Of a stretch of DNA of 13,457 nt, positions 1 to 7,348 are shown in pieces. The stretch is from an uncultured Campylobacter sp. (lineage in GTDB: Bacteria; Campylobacterota; Campylobacteria; Campylobacterales; Campylobacteraceae). Location: the NCBI RefSeq assembly GCF_938030785.1, contig NZ_CALHIK010000015.1, positions 1-13,457 on the forward strand, in the 5' to 3' direction. Position numbers and translations under genes: made by a program. Below the pieces are notes generated by a model, which saw only the letters and a list, made by a program, of their open reading frames with translations, ran no database searches and was not told where the DNA came from. How positions within the stretch are numbered: the stretch's first letter is position 1; the number at the start of each line of letters is the position of its first letter.

Positions 1-1120
1 CCAAGGCGGTGCAGGAACTTCAACAAATATGAATGCGAACGAAGTCATCACAAATATCGCGCTTGAGGCTATGGGACACAAAAAGGGCGAGTACCAATAC
101 CTCCATCCAAACGACCACACAAACCTCGGACAAAGCACTAATGACACCTATCCAAGCTCGATAAAAGTAGCCGCATACGCTAAACTTACCGATCTGCTTA
201 AAGAGATGGAAAACCTCAAAAAAGAGCTTGAAACCAAAGCAAAAGCTTTCAAAGATGTCATTAAAATGGGTAGAACCGAGCTTGAGGACGCCGTACCTAC
301 CACGCTTGGCAACACTTTCCACGCATTTGCAAGCTACATTAAAAGCGATATCGAAAAAATCACCGCAGCTCGCGAGTCTATGGCTGTACTAAATATGGGC
401 GCGACCGCGATCGGAACCGGTATCAACTGCCATCCTGATTACAAAGCTGCCGTTCATAAAATTTTAAGCAAAATTACCGGCGTAAATTTCAAACCCGCAG
501 ATGATTTCATCGCAGCTACTCAAGACACTGCCGATTTCGTTCACGTTAGCGGCGCGCTAAAAACGGCTGCCGTTCGCCTAAGCAAGATCGCAAACGACTT
601 AAGATTAATGAACTCGGGCCCAAGATGCGGTCTTGGCGAGATAAATTTACCTCAGATGCAGCCTGGCAGCTCCATCATGCCTGGCAAAGTAAACCCGGTC
701 ATCGCAGAGGTCGTAGGCGAGGCGTGCTACGAGGTAATCGGCAACGACGTAACCATCATGCTTTGCAGCGAGAGAGGCGAATTTGAGCTAAACGCATTTG
801 AGCCTGGCATCGCCTACGCGCTATTTAACTCGATCTTTATCCTTGAAAACGCGATGAAAACCCTAGCCGAAAAAGCTATCAAAAAGCTAACCGCAAATCC
901 TGAAGCATGCTTAAAATCGGTACTTGGCTCAGTCGGTATCGTGACTGCGTTTAACCCATACATCGGCTACGAAAAATCTGCAAGCATCGCTAAAGAAGCT
1001 TTGCAGACGGGCAAAGCCGTAGGCGATATCTGCTTAGAGAGAGGATATTTGAAAAAAGCGGAGATAGATAAGATCTTAGAGCCTAAGAATATGCTAAATC
1101 CTCATATGGGCAAGAAATAG
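1..1120 (+). CDS. aspA: Aspartate ammonia-lyase (aspartase), 5'-truncated by window edge
   Basis: Aspartase deaminates L-aspartate to fumarate and ammonia in the cytoplasm; in Campylobacter this feeds amino-acid catabolism and fumarate respiration. The reading frame is open from base 2 with no start, so about 95 N-terminal residues are missing; 372 residues remain of a family of about 468. The visible part begins with the aspartase sequence QGGAGTSTNMNANEV. It then has the substrate-binding GQSTND stretch (about nt 128-145), the ATAIGTG segment, and the fumarase/aspartase superfamily signature GSSIMPGKVNP (nt 665-697), whose flexible serine loop supplies the catalytic base. GNDVTIMLCSERGEFELN and the C-terminal NPYIGYE region also follow E. 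coli AspA as I remember it, which favours aspartase over fumarase C. The stop is TAG at 1118-1120. dcuA follows 119 bp downstream on the same strand, the usual pairing in Campylobacter. The gene looks intact apart from the window edge. Confidence 0.96.
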   Translation, partial: QGGAGTSTNMNANEVITNIALEAMGHKKGEYQYLHPNDHTNLGQSTNDTYPSSIKVAAYAKLTDLLKEMENLKKELETKAKAFKDVIKMGRTELEDAVPTTLGNTFHAFASYIKSDIEKITAARESMAVLNMGATAIGTGINCHPDYKAAVHKILSKITGVNFKPADDFIAATQDTADFVHVSGALKTAAVRLSKIANDLRLMNSGPRCGLGEINLPQMQPGSSIMPGKVNPVIAEVVGEACYEVIGNDVTIMLCSERGEFELNAFEPGIAYALFNSIFILENAMKTLAEKAIKKLTANPEACLKSVLGSVGIVTAFNPYIGYEKSASIAKEALQTGKAVGDICLERGYLKKAEIDKILEPKNMLNPHMGKK

Positions 1121-1147
1121 AGTTTCGTTTTAAGACGAATTAGATTC

Positions 1148-1195
1148 GGGCGCGCCAAGCGGTTAAATTTAAAATTTAGCAAAGCTGGCGCGTCC
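1148..1195 (+). promoter_or_regulatory. Stem-loop in the aspA-dcuA spacer
   Basis: GGGCGCGCCA (1148-1157) pairs with TGGCGCGTCC (1186-1195) through 10 bp, one of them a G-U pair, around an AT-rich 28-nt loop. A-rich sequence rather than a T-run follows, so this is not a classic intrinsic terminator for aspA. It may be an RNA stability or processing element that sets unequal aspA and dcuA levels. The pairing is seen; the role is inferred. Confidence 0.4.
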
Positions 1196-1239
1196 CCAAA
1201 AAATAAATTTTAAAAATTTTCCTAAAAAGGAGTTTTGCA

Positions 1240-2583
1240 ATGGACTTTATGGTGATATTGCAATTTATTGTTTTGTTAGGCGGCATCTACCTAGGCGTTA
1301 AGCTAGGTGGTATGGGCGTCGGTTATGCAGGCGGCTTGGGCGTTGTCGTCCTAGCCATTTTAGGCATGAAGGTCGATATGAAGGATATCCCGATTGACGT
1401 TATCCTAATTATCGCATCGGTAATCTCCGCGATTACGGCGCTGCAAGTCGCAGGCGGACTTGATTATTTGGTTCAAGTCGCATCTAAAATTTTAAGGAAA
1501 AATCCTAAGCAGATCAACTTCCTAGCGCCTATCGTTACCTATCTACTTACGATACTTGCGGGCACCGGACATACTGCGTTTTCTATGATCCCGGTTATCG
1601 TCGAGGTCGCAAAGACGCAGAATATCAAGCCTTCCGCTCCTCTTGCACTCTCGGTCGTTTCGTCTCAGGTAGCGATCACTGCGAGCCCTATTTCGGCGGC
1701 GTTCGTCGCTATGAGCGGTCTGTGCGAGAAGCTAGGCGTTAGCTATCCTAAGCTTTTGTTTATCTGCATCTCTACTACCTTCGTAGCTATGATAATCACG
1801 GCTTTCATCGTAAATAAATTCTACGATCTCGATCTTTCAAAAGACCCTGTTTACAAAGAGAGACTTTCAAAAGGTCTTGTAGCAGAAATCAAAGCCGAGG
1901 AGTATAAAGAGCCGAAGCCTTACGCGAAAAGATCGGTTGCGATATTTGCTATCGGCGTTTTGATCGTCGTTTGCTATGCACTTGCGATCTCAAAGAGTGT
2001 TGGCTTGGTAGAAAAACCGATTCTTTCAAGAGATAGCGCGATCATCAGCTTTATGCTAACTATCGGCTTTCTTATCGCTGTTTTGTGCAAGATCGATACG
2101 GGCAAACTGCTCTCTACCAGCACCTTCCAAAGCGGTATGAATGCGTGCATCTGCGTCATCGGTATCGCATGGCTCGGTACTACTTTCGTAAATGGTCACA
2201 TCGACAGCATCAAAGAGGTAGCTAAAAATGTCGTTACGCAGTATCCTTTCATACTAGCCGTCGCGCTATATTTCCTAAGCTGCTTACTATACTCGCAGGC
2301 TGCAACCACAAAGGTTATGATGCCTGCCGTTGCCGCTGCGCTTGGAATGACTAGCCCTGAAAATTCCGGTCAAATTTGGATCTTGGTCGCATCGTTCGCA
2401 GCCGTTTCGGGCTTGTTCGTGCTCCCTACCTATCCTACGACGCTCGGCGCGATCGCTATGGACGATACCGGAACGACTAGAGTCGGTAAATTTGTATTTA
2501 ACCACTCGTTTTTCCTTCCGGGAACCATTATGGTTGCGATTTCGGTCGCTCTAGGATTTTTAGTAGCTCCTGCGCTAATCTAG
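1240..2583 (+). CDS. dcuA: Anaerobic C4-dicarboxylate antiporter DcuA
   Basis: Inner-membrane exchanger of the Dcu family that takes up aspartate, fumarate or malate in exchange for succinate. The 447 residues are hydrophobic throughout, matching the polytopic family of about 430-445. Family landmarks are LQVAGGLDYLV near residue 70, NFLAPIVTYLLTILAGTGH, the ITASPISAAFVAMSG segment, LLYSQAATT, the LPTYPTT motif and the C-terminal DDTGTTRVGKFVFNHSFFLPG. The spacing and sequence (LVEKP, ACICVIGIAWLGTTFV, ASFAAVSGLF) follow E. coli DcuA rather than DcuB, from memory. The ATG has AAAGGAG seven bases upstream (1226-1232). Placed just after aspA, it would supply aspartate to the lyase and export the succinate made from fumarate. 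The stop is TAG at 2581-2583. Confidence 0.95.
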   Translation: MDFMVILQFIVLLGGIYLGVKLGGMGVGYAGGLGVVVLAILGMKVDMKDIPIDVILIIASVISAITALQVAGGLDYLVQVASKILRKNPKQINFLAPIVTYLLTILAGTGHTAFSMIPVIVEVAKTQNIKPSAPLALSVVSSQVAITASPISAAFVAMSGLCEKLGVSYPKLLFICISTTFVAMIITAFIVNKFYDLDLSKDPVYKERLSKGLVAEIKAEEYKEPKPYAKRSVAIFAIGVLIVVCYALAISKSVGLVEKPILSRDSAIISFMLTIGFLIAVLCKIDTGKLLSTSTFQSGMNACICVIGIAWLGTTFVNGHIDSIKEVAKNVVTQYPFILAVALYFLSCLLYSQAATTKVMMPAVAAALGMTSPENSGQIWILVASFAAVSGLFVLPTYPTTLGAIAMDDTGTTRVGKFVFNHSFFLPGTIMVAISVALGFLVAPALI

Positions 2584-2594
2584 CGCTATCTCCC

Positions 2595-2620
2595 TACCCC
2601 CGACAATCCGCTCGGGGGTA
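2595..2620 (+). terminator. Stem-loop just after dcuA, possible terminator
   Basis: A perfect 9-bp inverted repeat, TACCCCCGA (2595-2603) and TCGGGGGTA (2612-2620), with an 8-nt loop begins 12 bp after the dcuA stop. It is GC-rich and well placed to end the aspA-dcuA transcript. Downstream there is only AAAATTTATC rather than a clean T-run, so termination could be weak or the hairpin may mainly protect the 3' end. Confidence 0.5.
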
Positions 2621-2668
2621 AAATTTATCTAAAATTTACCGCTTAAAATTTACCGAGAATAAAATTTA
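2619..2668. repeat. Four TAAAATTTA copies in the dcuA-downstream spacer
   Basis: TAAAATTTA occurs at 2619, 2630, 2644 and 2660, at 11, 14 and 16 bp steps; two of the copies continue as ACCG or ACCGAGA. The rest of the 340-bp spacer (2584-2923) has no open frame with a ribosome site. It holds an A8 run at 2850-2857 and a 6-bp stem at 2892-2908 (TGCAAG/CTTGCA). These two may help end the minus-strand SUKH gene, but they are too far apart to be a textbook terminator. The four copies may only reflect the genome-wide AAATTT bias. Confidence 0.4.
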
Positions 2669-2923
2669 GCCGTTTACTACGACTAAACAAAATATATGCT
2701 TTACTTAATAAACCGCAGAGCGGCTGATTGATCCGCCATTTTGCGATTAAATTTAGCCAAAATTTTATCTAAATTTACGCCCTGCCGCCGATCTGTAAAA
2801 CGACTTCTAAAACTGCGCCGCATTACTTAGAAAGCAGCCTGAAATCCCCAAAAAAAACGCTCAAGCCTAGATCAAACAAGCAGCCAAAACTTGCAAGCAT
2901 ATCTTGCAGAGCCGCTTTAAATT

Positions 2924-3607
2924 TTATCCCGCGACGCGGTTTACCCAGATCAAAAACTCATCGCTCGGGTTCTCGTCGTCCAAATGCGCGGGCGTGACGA
3001 GCTCAAGCGCTGTTTGCGGGATCGTCGTTTTAAACGCATCCTTAAGCCACTGCTGAAATTCTACGTTTGGATGCACGATAAAATCGTCCTCCTCGCTGTT
3101 TGGCGGCGCGCTAAAATCCTCATCCCAGCAGATCTCATCGTATCCGATCGCAAGCAATCGCAAAAAATCTAGCCCGCTATGAGCCAAAACACAGGTCATC
3201 GTCGAGCCTGAGCCGGAGCCTATATGTACGATCTTCGTCTCACCCGCATCGTCCAGCCACAGCGCGCACATCGAGCCCTCCGAGCCGCTGCCCGCGAACA
3301 CGCAAAGCCGCTGCTTGATCTCCGCGGCAAGCTCGCGATCCTCGTCGTAAAACCAATACCTTAGCTCCTCGTCGCGATTTTTCGGATCATCCGTGAAAAA
3401 GACGATGTCCGTGCCGCCCTCGCGCTCATCGTCGCTCCAGCTCTGCCGTAGCCGATCCTGCGGGTAGAGATAGCCGCGTCTGCGCCCGCCCGCGTCGTCA
3501 TAAAAGCCGTTTGCTTCGATCCACGCATAAAGCGTCTCAAGCTCGCTTGGCACGCGCATGCCCTGCGGTAGCGCCTCGCGCAACTGCGCTAACAATAAAT
3601 TTTCCAC
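2924..3607 (-). CDS. SUKH (SMI1/KNR4)-like protein, 227 aa
   Basis: A soluble acidic protein with no signal peptide or membrane segment. It resembles the SUKH superfamily, whose bacterial members are often immunity proteins of contact-dependent or polymorphic toxins. The support is an N-terminal helical part (about residues 1-35) and a core with CVFAGSGSEGSMCALWLDD (about 102-120). That core continues into IVHIGSGSGST (127-136), the SGLDFLRLLAIGYDEICWD helix-turn (144-162) and a conserved-looking APP turn. The start is GTG at 3605-3607, preceded by AAAGGAG with five bases between GGAG and the start; the frame ends in TAA. It stands alone, with large spacers on both sides and no toxin gene nearby. 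The SUKH fold is inferred from sequence pattern; the immunity role is a guess from family context. It could equally be a housekeeping SMI1/KNR4 protein. Confidence 0.7.
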   Translation of the reverse strand: MENLLLAQLREALPQGMRVPSELETLYAWIEANGFYDDAGGRRRGYLYPQDRLRQSWSDDEREGGTDIVFFTDDPKNRDEELRYWFYDEDRELAAEIKQRLCVFAGSGSEGSMCALWLDDAGETKIVHIGSGSGSTMTCVLAHSGLDFLRLLAIGYDEICWDEDFSAPPNSEEDDFIVHPNVEFQQWLKDAFKTTIPQTALELVTPAHLDDENPSDEFLIWVNRVAG

Positions 3608-3932
3608 GATCGCTCCTTTTACTAAATTTGCCGCTCGAATTTTACTGCATTTCGGCTAAATTTACGGATATTTTGTCTGATATTTGCGGACGTTTTACGT
3701 GCCCAGTCGCCGCAAACGCAAATCGGGCTCTTAAAATTTAGCTTTTTGCTTGTGATACACGTGTCGCAGCGGTGTGAGCGCATATTTGAAAAAGAGTATG
3801 AGAATTTTCAGTAGAAAAATGCATAAAATTTTACGACCTGAATTTTACTATCTTGCAATCGCTTTGCTATATTTTTTGTAAATTTACGGTTTTAAATTTG
3901 CTGCGCCACAAAGAGTAAAATTTTAGCGATAC
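3608..3932. other. 325-bp intergenic spacer, possible small ORF
   Basis: No well-supported gene. The plus strand has a short open frame that reads ATG at 3798 to TAA at 3881. It would give 27 residues: a basic start (MRIFSRKMHK) and a hydrophobic end (YYLAIALLYFL). A GTG at 3774 would add eight residues. No proper ribosome site precedes any start (GAG lies one base before the ATG), so I do not call it a gene. The spacer should also hold the promoter of the minus-strand SUKH gene, but no convincing -10/-35 pair is obvious. Confidence 0.35.
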
Positions 3933-4793
3933 TTATAAATTTAAAATTTCTCGCGCCTTTTGTTTGCAAGCCTCAAATTTTTGCTCAAACTCCGCGCGTC
4001 TTTGCAGCTCGTTTTTCGCCCCCATTTTGGTGTATCCAGAGCCTCGCCCCAGAAAATATACATAGCCTGTATCTTTAAACTCCACAGCAAGCGGCATTTG
4101 TGCGCCCTCTACGCTCTCGCAAATAAGCTGCGCAAGCGCGTACTCCTCCAGCGCAAAGGCGTGCGGATACAGGCTTATCTTTTTTAAATTTTTAAGAGCG
4201 GCGAGCGGCAAAAGCGCCGGATATGGGGCCTTACACTTCACCCAGGTTAGTTTTAGTACTTCAAGGCCCGTTATGCCTTTGAGAAACTCGAAATCTGCAA
4301 TCGGCCGATCCCAATCTAGCGTACCGTTTATACACAGATATCGCAGCGAGGCTATGCCGCTAAGTCCCGAAAAATCGCTCACTCTGCGTAAATTTTCAAA
4401 ATGCGCCGATCTTAAGCTTTTCAGCTCACGCAGAGGCGAAAGGTCGCAAAATCCCGAGACGTATTCCAAAACGAGCTCCTGCAAAAGCGGCAGTTCGGCC
4501 AGAAAATCGATATTTTTTACTTGAACTCTCGTAATGCGCAGACGCTTAAGCTGCCTAAGTCTCCGTAGCGCGGCGATCTGCTCCTTGCTCGGAAGATGCA
4601 GGGTAAGCTCCTGCAGATCCCCACACTCAAAAATCTGCTCCCAAAAAGGAGTATCCGCCCCTATTGTAGCGATCTGCAAGCTCTGCCTATCCGTCACGGG
4701 CCCGTTTAGCGCAAATGCAAAACGCTCGCGGTTCGGCACCATCGCCCAGTAATCGTCCTTTCGATCTAGCAGATCCGCAAAGTGATGTATCAT
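3933..4793 (-). CDS. Leucine-rich repeat protein, 286 aa
   Basis: A cytoplasmic-looking protein built around about seven irregular leucine-rich repeats, residues 60-214 of the chosen product. Examples are LQELTLHLP, LKRLRITRVQ, LQELVLEYVSGFCDLSPL, LRSAHFENL, LRYLCING, LEVLKLTWVKC and LKKISLYP. The N-terminal cap is MIHHFADLLDRKDDYW. The C-terminus is a non-repeat region with YVYFLGRGSGYTKMG followed by a charged helix. I chose the ATG at 4791-4793 because GGAG lies seven bases upstream (complement of 4801-4804). The frame extends upstream to a TTG at 4871, but that start has no ribosome site. LRR domains bind proteins, so a partner-binding role is likely, but none can be named. No secretion signal is seen, so a surface role is unlikely. 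Neighbours are a SUKH-like gene and an exported phosphatase; the spacers argue against an operon. Confidence 0.75.
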   Translation of the reverse strand: MIHHFADLLDRKDDYWAMVPNRERFAFALNGPVTDRQSLQIATIGADTPFWEQIFECGDLQELTLHLPSKEQIAALRRLRQLKRLRITRVQVKNIDFLAELPLLQELVLEYVSGFCDLSPLRELKSLRSAHFENLRRVSDFSGLSGIASLRYLCINGTLDWDRPIADFEFLKGITGLEVLKLTWVKCKAPYPALLPLAALKNLKKISLYPHAFALEEYALAQLICESVEGAQMPLAVEFKDTGYVYFLGRGSGYTKMGAKNELQRRAEFEQKFEACKQKAREILNL

Positions 4794-5101
4794 TCGTAGT
4801 CTCCGTTTTTGAAATTTTAAAGTGCGAATTTTATCGCACAAGCGGTGCGCTAAATTTAAGCCCGTTTTCAAGCTCGCAAACCCTGCCGCCCTAAATTTAG
4901 GCTCGCCGCGGCTCGGTCCGCAAATGTCTCCGCCGCAACAGCTTGCTGCGGTTGGTCTGCCTTTAAATTTAAGCCTGCCGATTTAAGCCAGGCGGGCTCT
5001 AGTCAAATTTAAAGCCCGTTTAAGCTCTTACAAATCAAGTTCACGCGCTTCGAATTTGCAAATTTCACGCCGCTTGAATGGGCGGAAAAATAGAATTTCG
5101 T
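4794..5101. other. 308-bp spacer with degenerate direct repeat
   Basis: No gene is supported here. The spacer contains an imperfect direct repeat, 4852-4880 and 5005-5034. Both copies have AAATTTAA followed by GCCCGTTT, an AAGCTC block and a CAAA end. There is also a perfect 12-bp palindrome, CCTAAATTTAGG, at 4890-4901. The LRR-gene promoter should lie at the left end, but no clear boxes were found. Confidence 0.4.
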
Positions 5102-5788
5102 CTAAATTCCAAGCTCAGCTCTTACGAGCGCTTCGTTTTGCGGCGTCAAAAAGCCAGCGATATCCTGCCACATGGAGTGAAAGCCGTATCCGCCGTCTAT
5201 CATCTCGCTACGCGCGGCGTCCAGGCTCCAGCCCTGATAGATCACACGGTACATCGCCACCACAAGCCCCGTGCGATCGGCTCCGTGATAGCAGTGCACG
5301 AGCACGGCGCCCTCCTTTTGGCGCTCACGAATGGTGCGCAAAACGTCCGCTATCTGCGCGGGCTTTATCTCCCAGCTTTGAAGCGGCTTATTCGCTAGCC
5401 AAAATTGATCCCCAAACGCCCTTCTGTCGCCGCCTCTGCTAAAATGGCGCAGATTTACGATACTTTTGATGCCAAGCTCGTGCAGCTTCGCGGCGTAGCT
5501 TCCATCAAGCTGCGCGCTGCGAAACAGCCGCTCGTCCACGCGGTAGAAATTTTTCGCTTCGTCGATTAGGGTTGCTTTTTGCGATGAGTTTGAGCTTGCG
5601 CCGTGCGCCGCGGTATCTGTATCTTTAAAATGCGCGTCTTTAAATTTGGCGTCTTTTGCGTCCGCGAGATTTTGCTCCACGCCGCTCGTTTTTCTAAAAT
5701 TTATGGAATTCGTATCTGTCGCAAGCTCTGCATTTATGCCGGTTGCAAAGAAAAGCGCGGCTGCTAGCGCAAGGGTTTTAAATTTCAA
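5102..5788 (-). CDS. Exported dual-specificity/tyrosine-type protein phosphatase
   Basis: A cysteine-dependent phosphatase with the CX5R active-site loop HCYHGADRTG: nucleophile Cys166 and phosphate-binding Arg172. The catalytic domain starts near residue 80 with FYRVDERLFRSAQL, then ELGIKSIVNLR (about 105-114), the pattern of the bacterial DSP/Siw14-like group. A signal peptide, KFKTLALAAALFFATGINA, precedes a likely cleavage after residue 20, which puts the enzyme in the periplasm. Residues 21-75 are a low-complexity linker with a repeated KDAKFKDAHFKD pattern. The start is TTG at 5786-5788, supported by AAAGGA seven bases upstream and by the signal peptide. An ATG seven bases earlier is out of frame and stops after five codons. 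The substrate is unknown; phosphoprotein, phosphoinositide or inositol phosphate are possible. It has no operon partner. Confidence 0.85.
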   Translation of the reverse strand: MKFKTLALAAALFFATGINAELATDTNSINFRKTSGVEQNLADAKDAKFKDAHFKDTDTAAHGASSNSSQKATLIDEAKNFYRVDERLFRSAQLDGSYAAKLHELGIKSIVNLRHFSRGGDRRAFGDQFWLANKPLQSWEIKPAQIADVLRTIRERQKEGAVLVHCYHGADRTGLVVAMYRVIYQGWSLDAARSEMIDGGYGFHSMWQDIAGFLTPQNEALVRAELGI

Positions 5789-6193
5789 ATTTCATCCTTT
5801 AAATTTGGCTAAATTTTATGATTTTTGTAAAAATTTGACGCCAGACGGGTCAAAATGCAAAATGGCGAGAGCGCCTAAATTTAACGAAAAATTTGAGCGT
5901 CAAGGCCGCTCAGATCGCCGCTAAATTTTACTGCAAGCCCGCAAACCGCGCCGTTAAAATCAAAATTTCGTTTTAAATTTCCCCGTTCCCGCCCTCGGTA
6001 TCGCTAGATCAGTACGCGGTAGTTATATTGCGTAGTTACATTGCCCTTGTAAATTTACTGAAAATAAATCGTAAAAGGGGTGCGCCGTTTCCGCGAGCGC
6101 TGCCATAATTTTTTGTACTCGCCCCTTGCGATACTTACCCGAAATTTTATTTTTCGCGAAATTCTTTCAAATTTCGCCGCTAAATTTGACGCT
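5789..6193. other. 405-bp spacer between operon end and phosphatase
   Basis: No gene with a ribosome site was found. A possible minus-strand -10 (TAAAAT, complement of 5813-5818) lies about 25 bp before the phosphatase start. Just upstream is a TTTGAC/GTCAAA inverted repeat (5834-5839 and 5849-5854, 9-nt gap) that could be an operator. No recognisable terminator was found after the DIP1984 gene. Confidence 0.35.
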
Positions 6194-6649
6194 TTAGTCG
6201 ATCAGATCGGTCTGCCAGTTTGCGCCTTGCAGCGTCGTGTCAAGCTGCCTGATCTGCCTAGCTAGCTCGTCCACCTGCTTTTGCAGCGCCGCGACGTCGA
6301 CCGTGCTCAGGATTTTAATCTCGCTGCGCGAATAAACATCCACCTTTTGCGCGGCAGCTTGCGCGAAAGCCCGCAATGCGCCCGCTTTTAGCGTGAGTAC
6401 GTCACGCTTGGCGATTAGCTCGGTTAAGCTCTTGCCGTCCGCTTTTGCGGTGCAGTTGGTTAAATTTATCCGAACGATTAGTCGCTCAAGCTCGCCCGTA
6501 AGCGCGTCTAGTTCGGCTAGCAGCACCTTTGGCTCTTCGCTAGGTTTTTCTCCCTCTTGCACCTTCGCGTTATCTGCGAGCCTTGATTTTAGCTGTTCGA
6601 TGCGTTTTTGTATGTCGGCGCGCAGTATCAGCGCCTCGGCTAGTTTCAT
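6194..6649 (-). CDS. DIP1984 family protein, 151 aa
   Basis: A small cytoplasmic helical protein matching the DIP1984 family along its full length. Landmarks are MKLAEALILRADIQKRIEQLKSRL at the start, NAKVQEGEKPSEEP (27-40), a long coiled-coil-like stretch with ELERLIVRINLTN (53-65), LTELIAKRDVLTLK (75-88), and YSRSEIK (106-112). The C-terminus is VDVAALQKQVDELARQIRQLD and ANWQTDL. Function is unknown; some relatives carry the name septicolysin with little functional support. The ATG has AAAGGA just upstream. It starts 18 bp after the DUF799 lipoprotein stop on the same strand, so it is probably the last gene of the lipoprotein operon. That link is inferred from spacing. Confidence 0.85.
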   Translation of the reverse strand: MKLAEALILRADIQKRIEQLKSRLADNAKVQEGEKPSEEPKVLLAELDALTGELERLIVRINLTNCTAKADGKSLTELIAKRDVLTLKAGALRAFAQAAAQKVDVYSRSEIKILSTVDVAALQKQVDELARQIRQLDTTLQGANWQTDLID

Positions 6650-6667
6650 TTTCGTCCTTTTTAAAAT

Positions 6668-7348
6668 TTATTTTCCGCCGCCAAGCTGCCTATCCTGACC
6701 GTAGTGCGGCGAATACGGGCCGTAGAGCAAGCATTTGTTGCAGTTTTGGCCCAGCAGCATCGCATCTGCGCTCGCGGAGAGCTTGTATCCCGCGTCGGAG
6801 ACGGTATCGCCGATCTGTTTGATAACCGCGGAGATCAGCATGCCTACAAGATCGTTACTACCTCTGCTTGAGTCGTCGCTTACCTGCGCCGAACCCTCCC
6901 AAAGCGTCGCGCCGCTTCTCAAATCCACGAGCTTGGCATTGACCGCCACGACGCTTACGCTATTTAGCAGCATATACGAAGTGCCGTATTTGACGACGTC
7001 CATGTATAGCACGGCGTCCGCGCCGAAAATTTGTCTTAGCTTGTGCGCGGAGACGTTTTGGATCTCGCTCGCTTCGTAAATTCCGTTATTTTTGAAGGTC
7101 TCATGCACGAGCGCAGGCGAAAATACGTAATACCCCGCCTCGCTTAGCGGATAGATCGCGTTGGCAAGCACGGCAGCGCCTGCATCCACTTCGGTAGTTT
7201 CGTTGCTCGGCATCAGCACCAAAATCGATCGCGGCTTAGCCTGTTGAAGCGCCGAGTAATCGTAAATTTCAGGCTCGCTTAGAGCGCACGCGTTAAAAAA
7301 CAGCGCCACGAATACGCTAAAAATCGCTATTTGAGCTTTATTTTTCAT
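6668..7348 (-). CDS. DUF799 / GNA1162-family lipoprotein
   Basis: A 226-residue lipoprotein. The hydrophobic signal (residues 5-20) ends in FFNAC with Cys21 as the lipidation site; Ala at +2 would allow outer-membrane sorting. The mature part has the family pattern SILVLMPSNETTEVDAGAAVLANAIYPLSEAGYYVFSPALVHETFK (41-86), LRQIFGADAVLYMDVVKYG (104-122), and VNAKLVDLRSGATLWEG (136-152). A C-terminal LLYGPYSPHYGQD also fits DUF799, the family of neisserial GNA1162. Two extra cysteines lie close together near the end (CNKC, 203-206) and could form a disulfide. Its ATG overlaps the DUF4810 stop by four bases (ATGA), so translation is probably coupled. In this family the three lipoproteins CsgG-like, DUF4810 and DUF799 travel together and probably form one envelope complex of unknown function. 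Confidence 0.88.
   Translation of the reverse strand: MKNKAQIAIFSVFVALFFNACALSEPEIYDYSALQQAKPRSILVLMPSNETTEVDAGAAVLANAIYPLSEAGYYVFSPALVHETFKNNGIYEASEIQNVSAHKLRQIFGADAVLYMDVVKYGTSYMLLNSVSVVAVNAKLVDLRSGATLWEGSAQVSDDSSRGSNDLVGMLISAVIKQIGDTVSDAGYKLSASADAMLLGQNCNKCLLYGPYSPHYGQDRQLGGGK

Noticed and set aside
4794..4871. Longer start (TTG at 4871) for the LRR protein
   Set aside because: No ribosome site before it, whereas the ATG at 4793 has GGAG seven bases upstream; the extra 26 residues are not LRR-like.
5056..5442. Plus-strand 128-codon open frame
   Set aside because: It is antisense to the phosphatase, whose signal peptide and active site are clear; its translation is Arg/Ser-rich with no motif.
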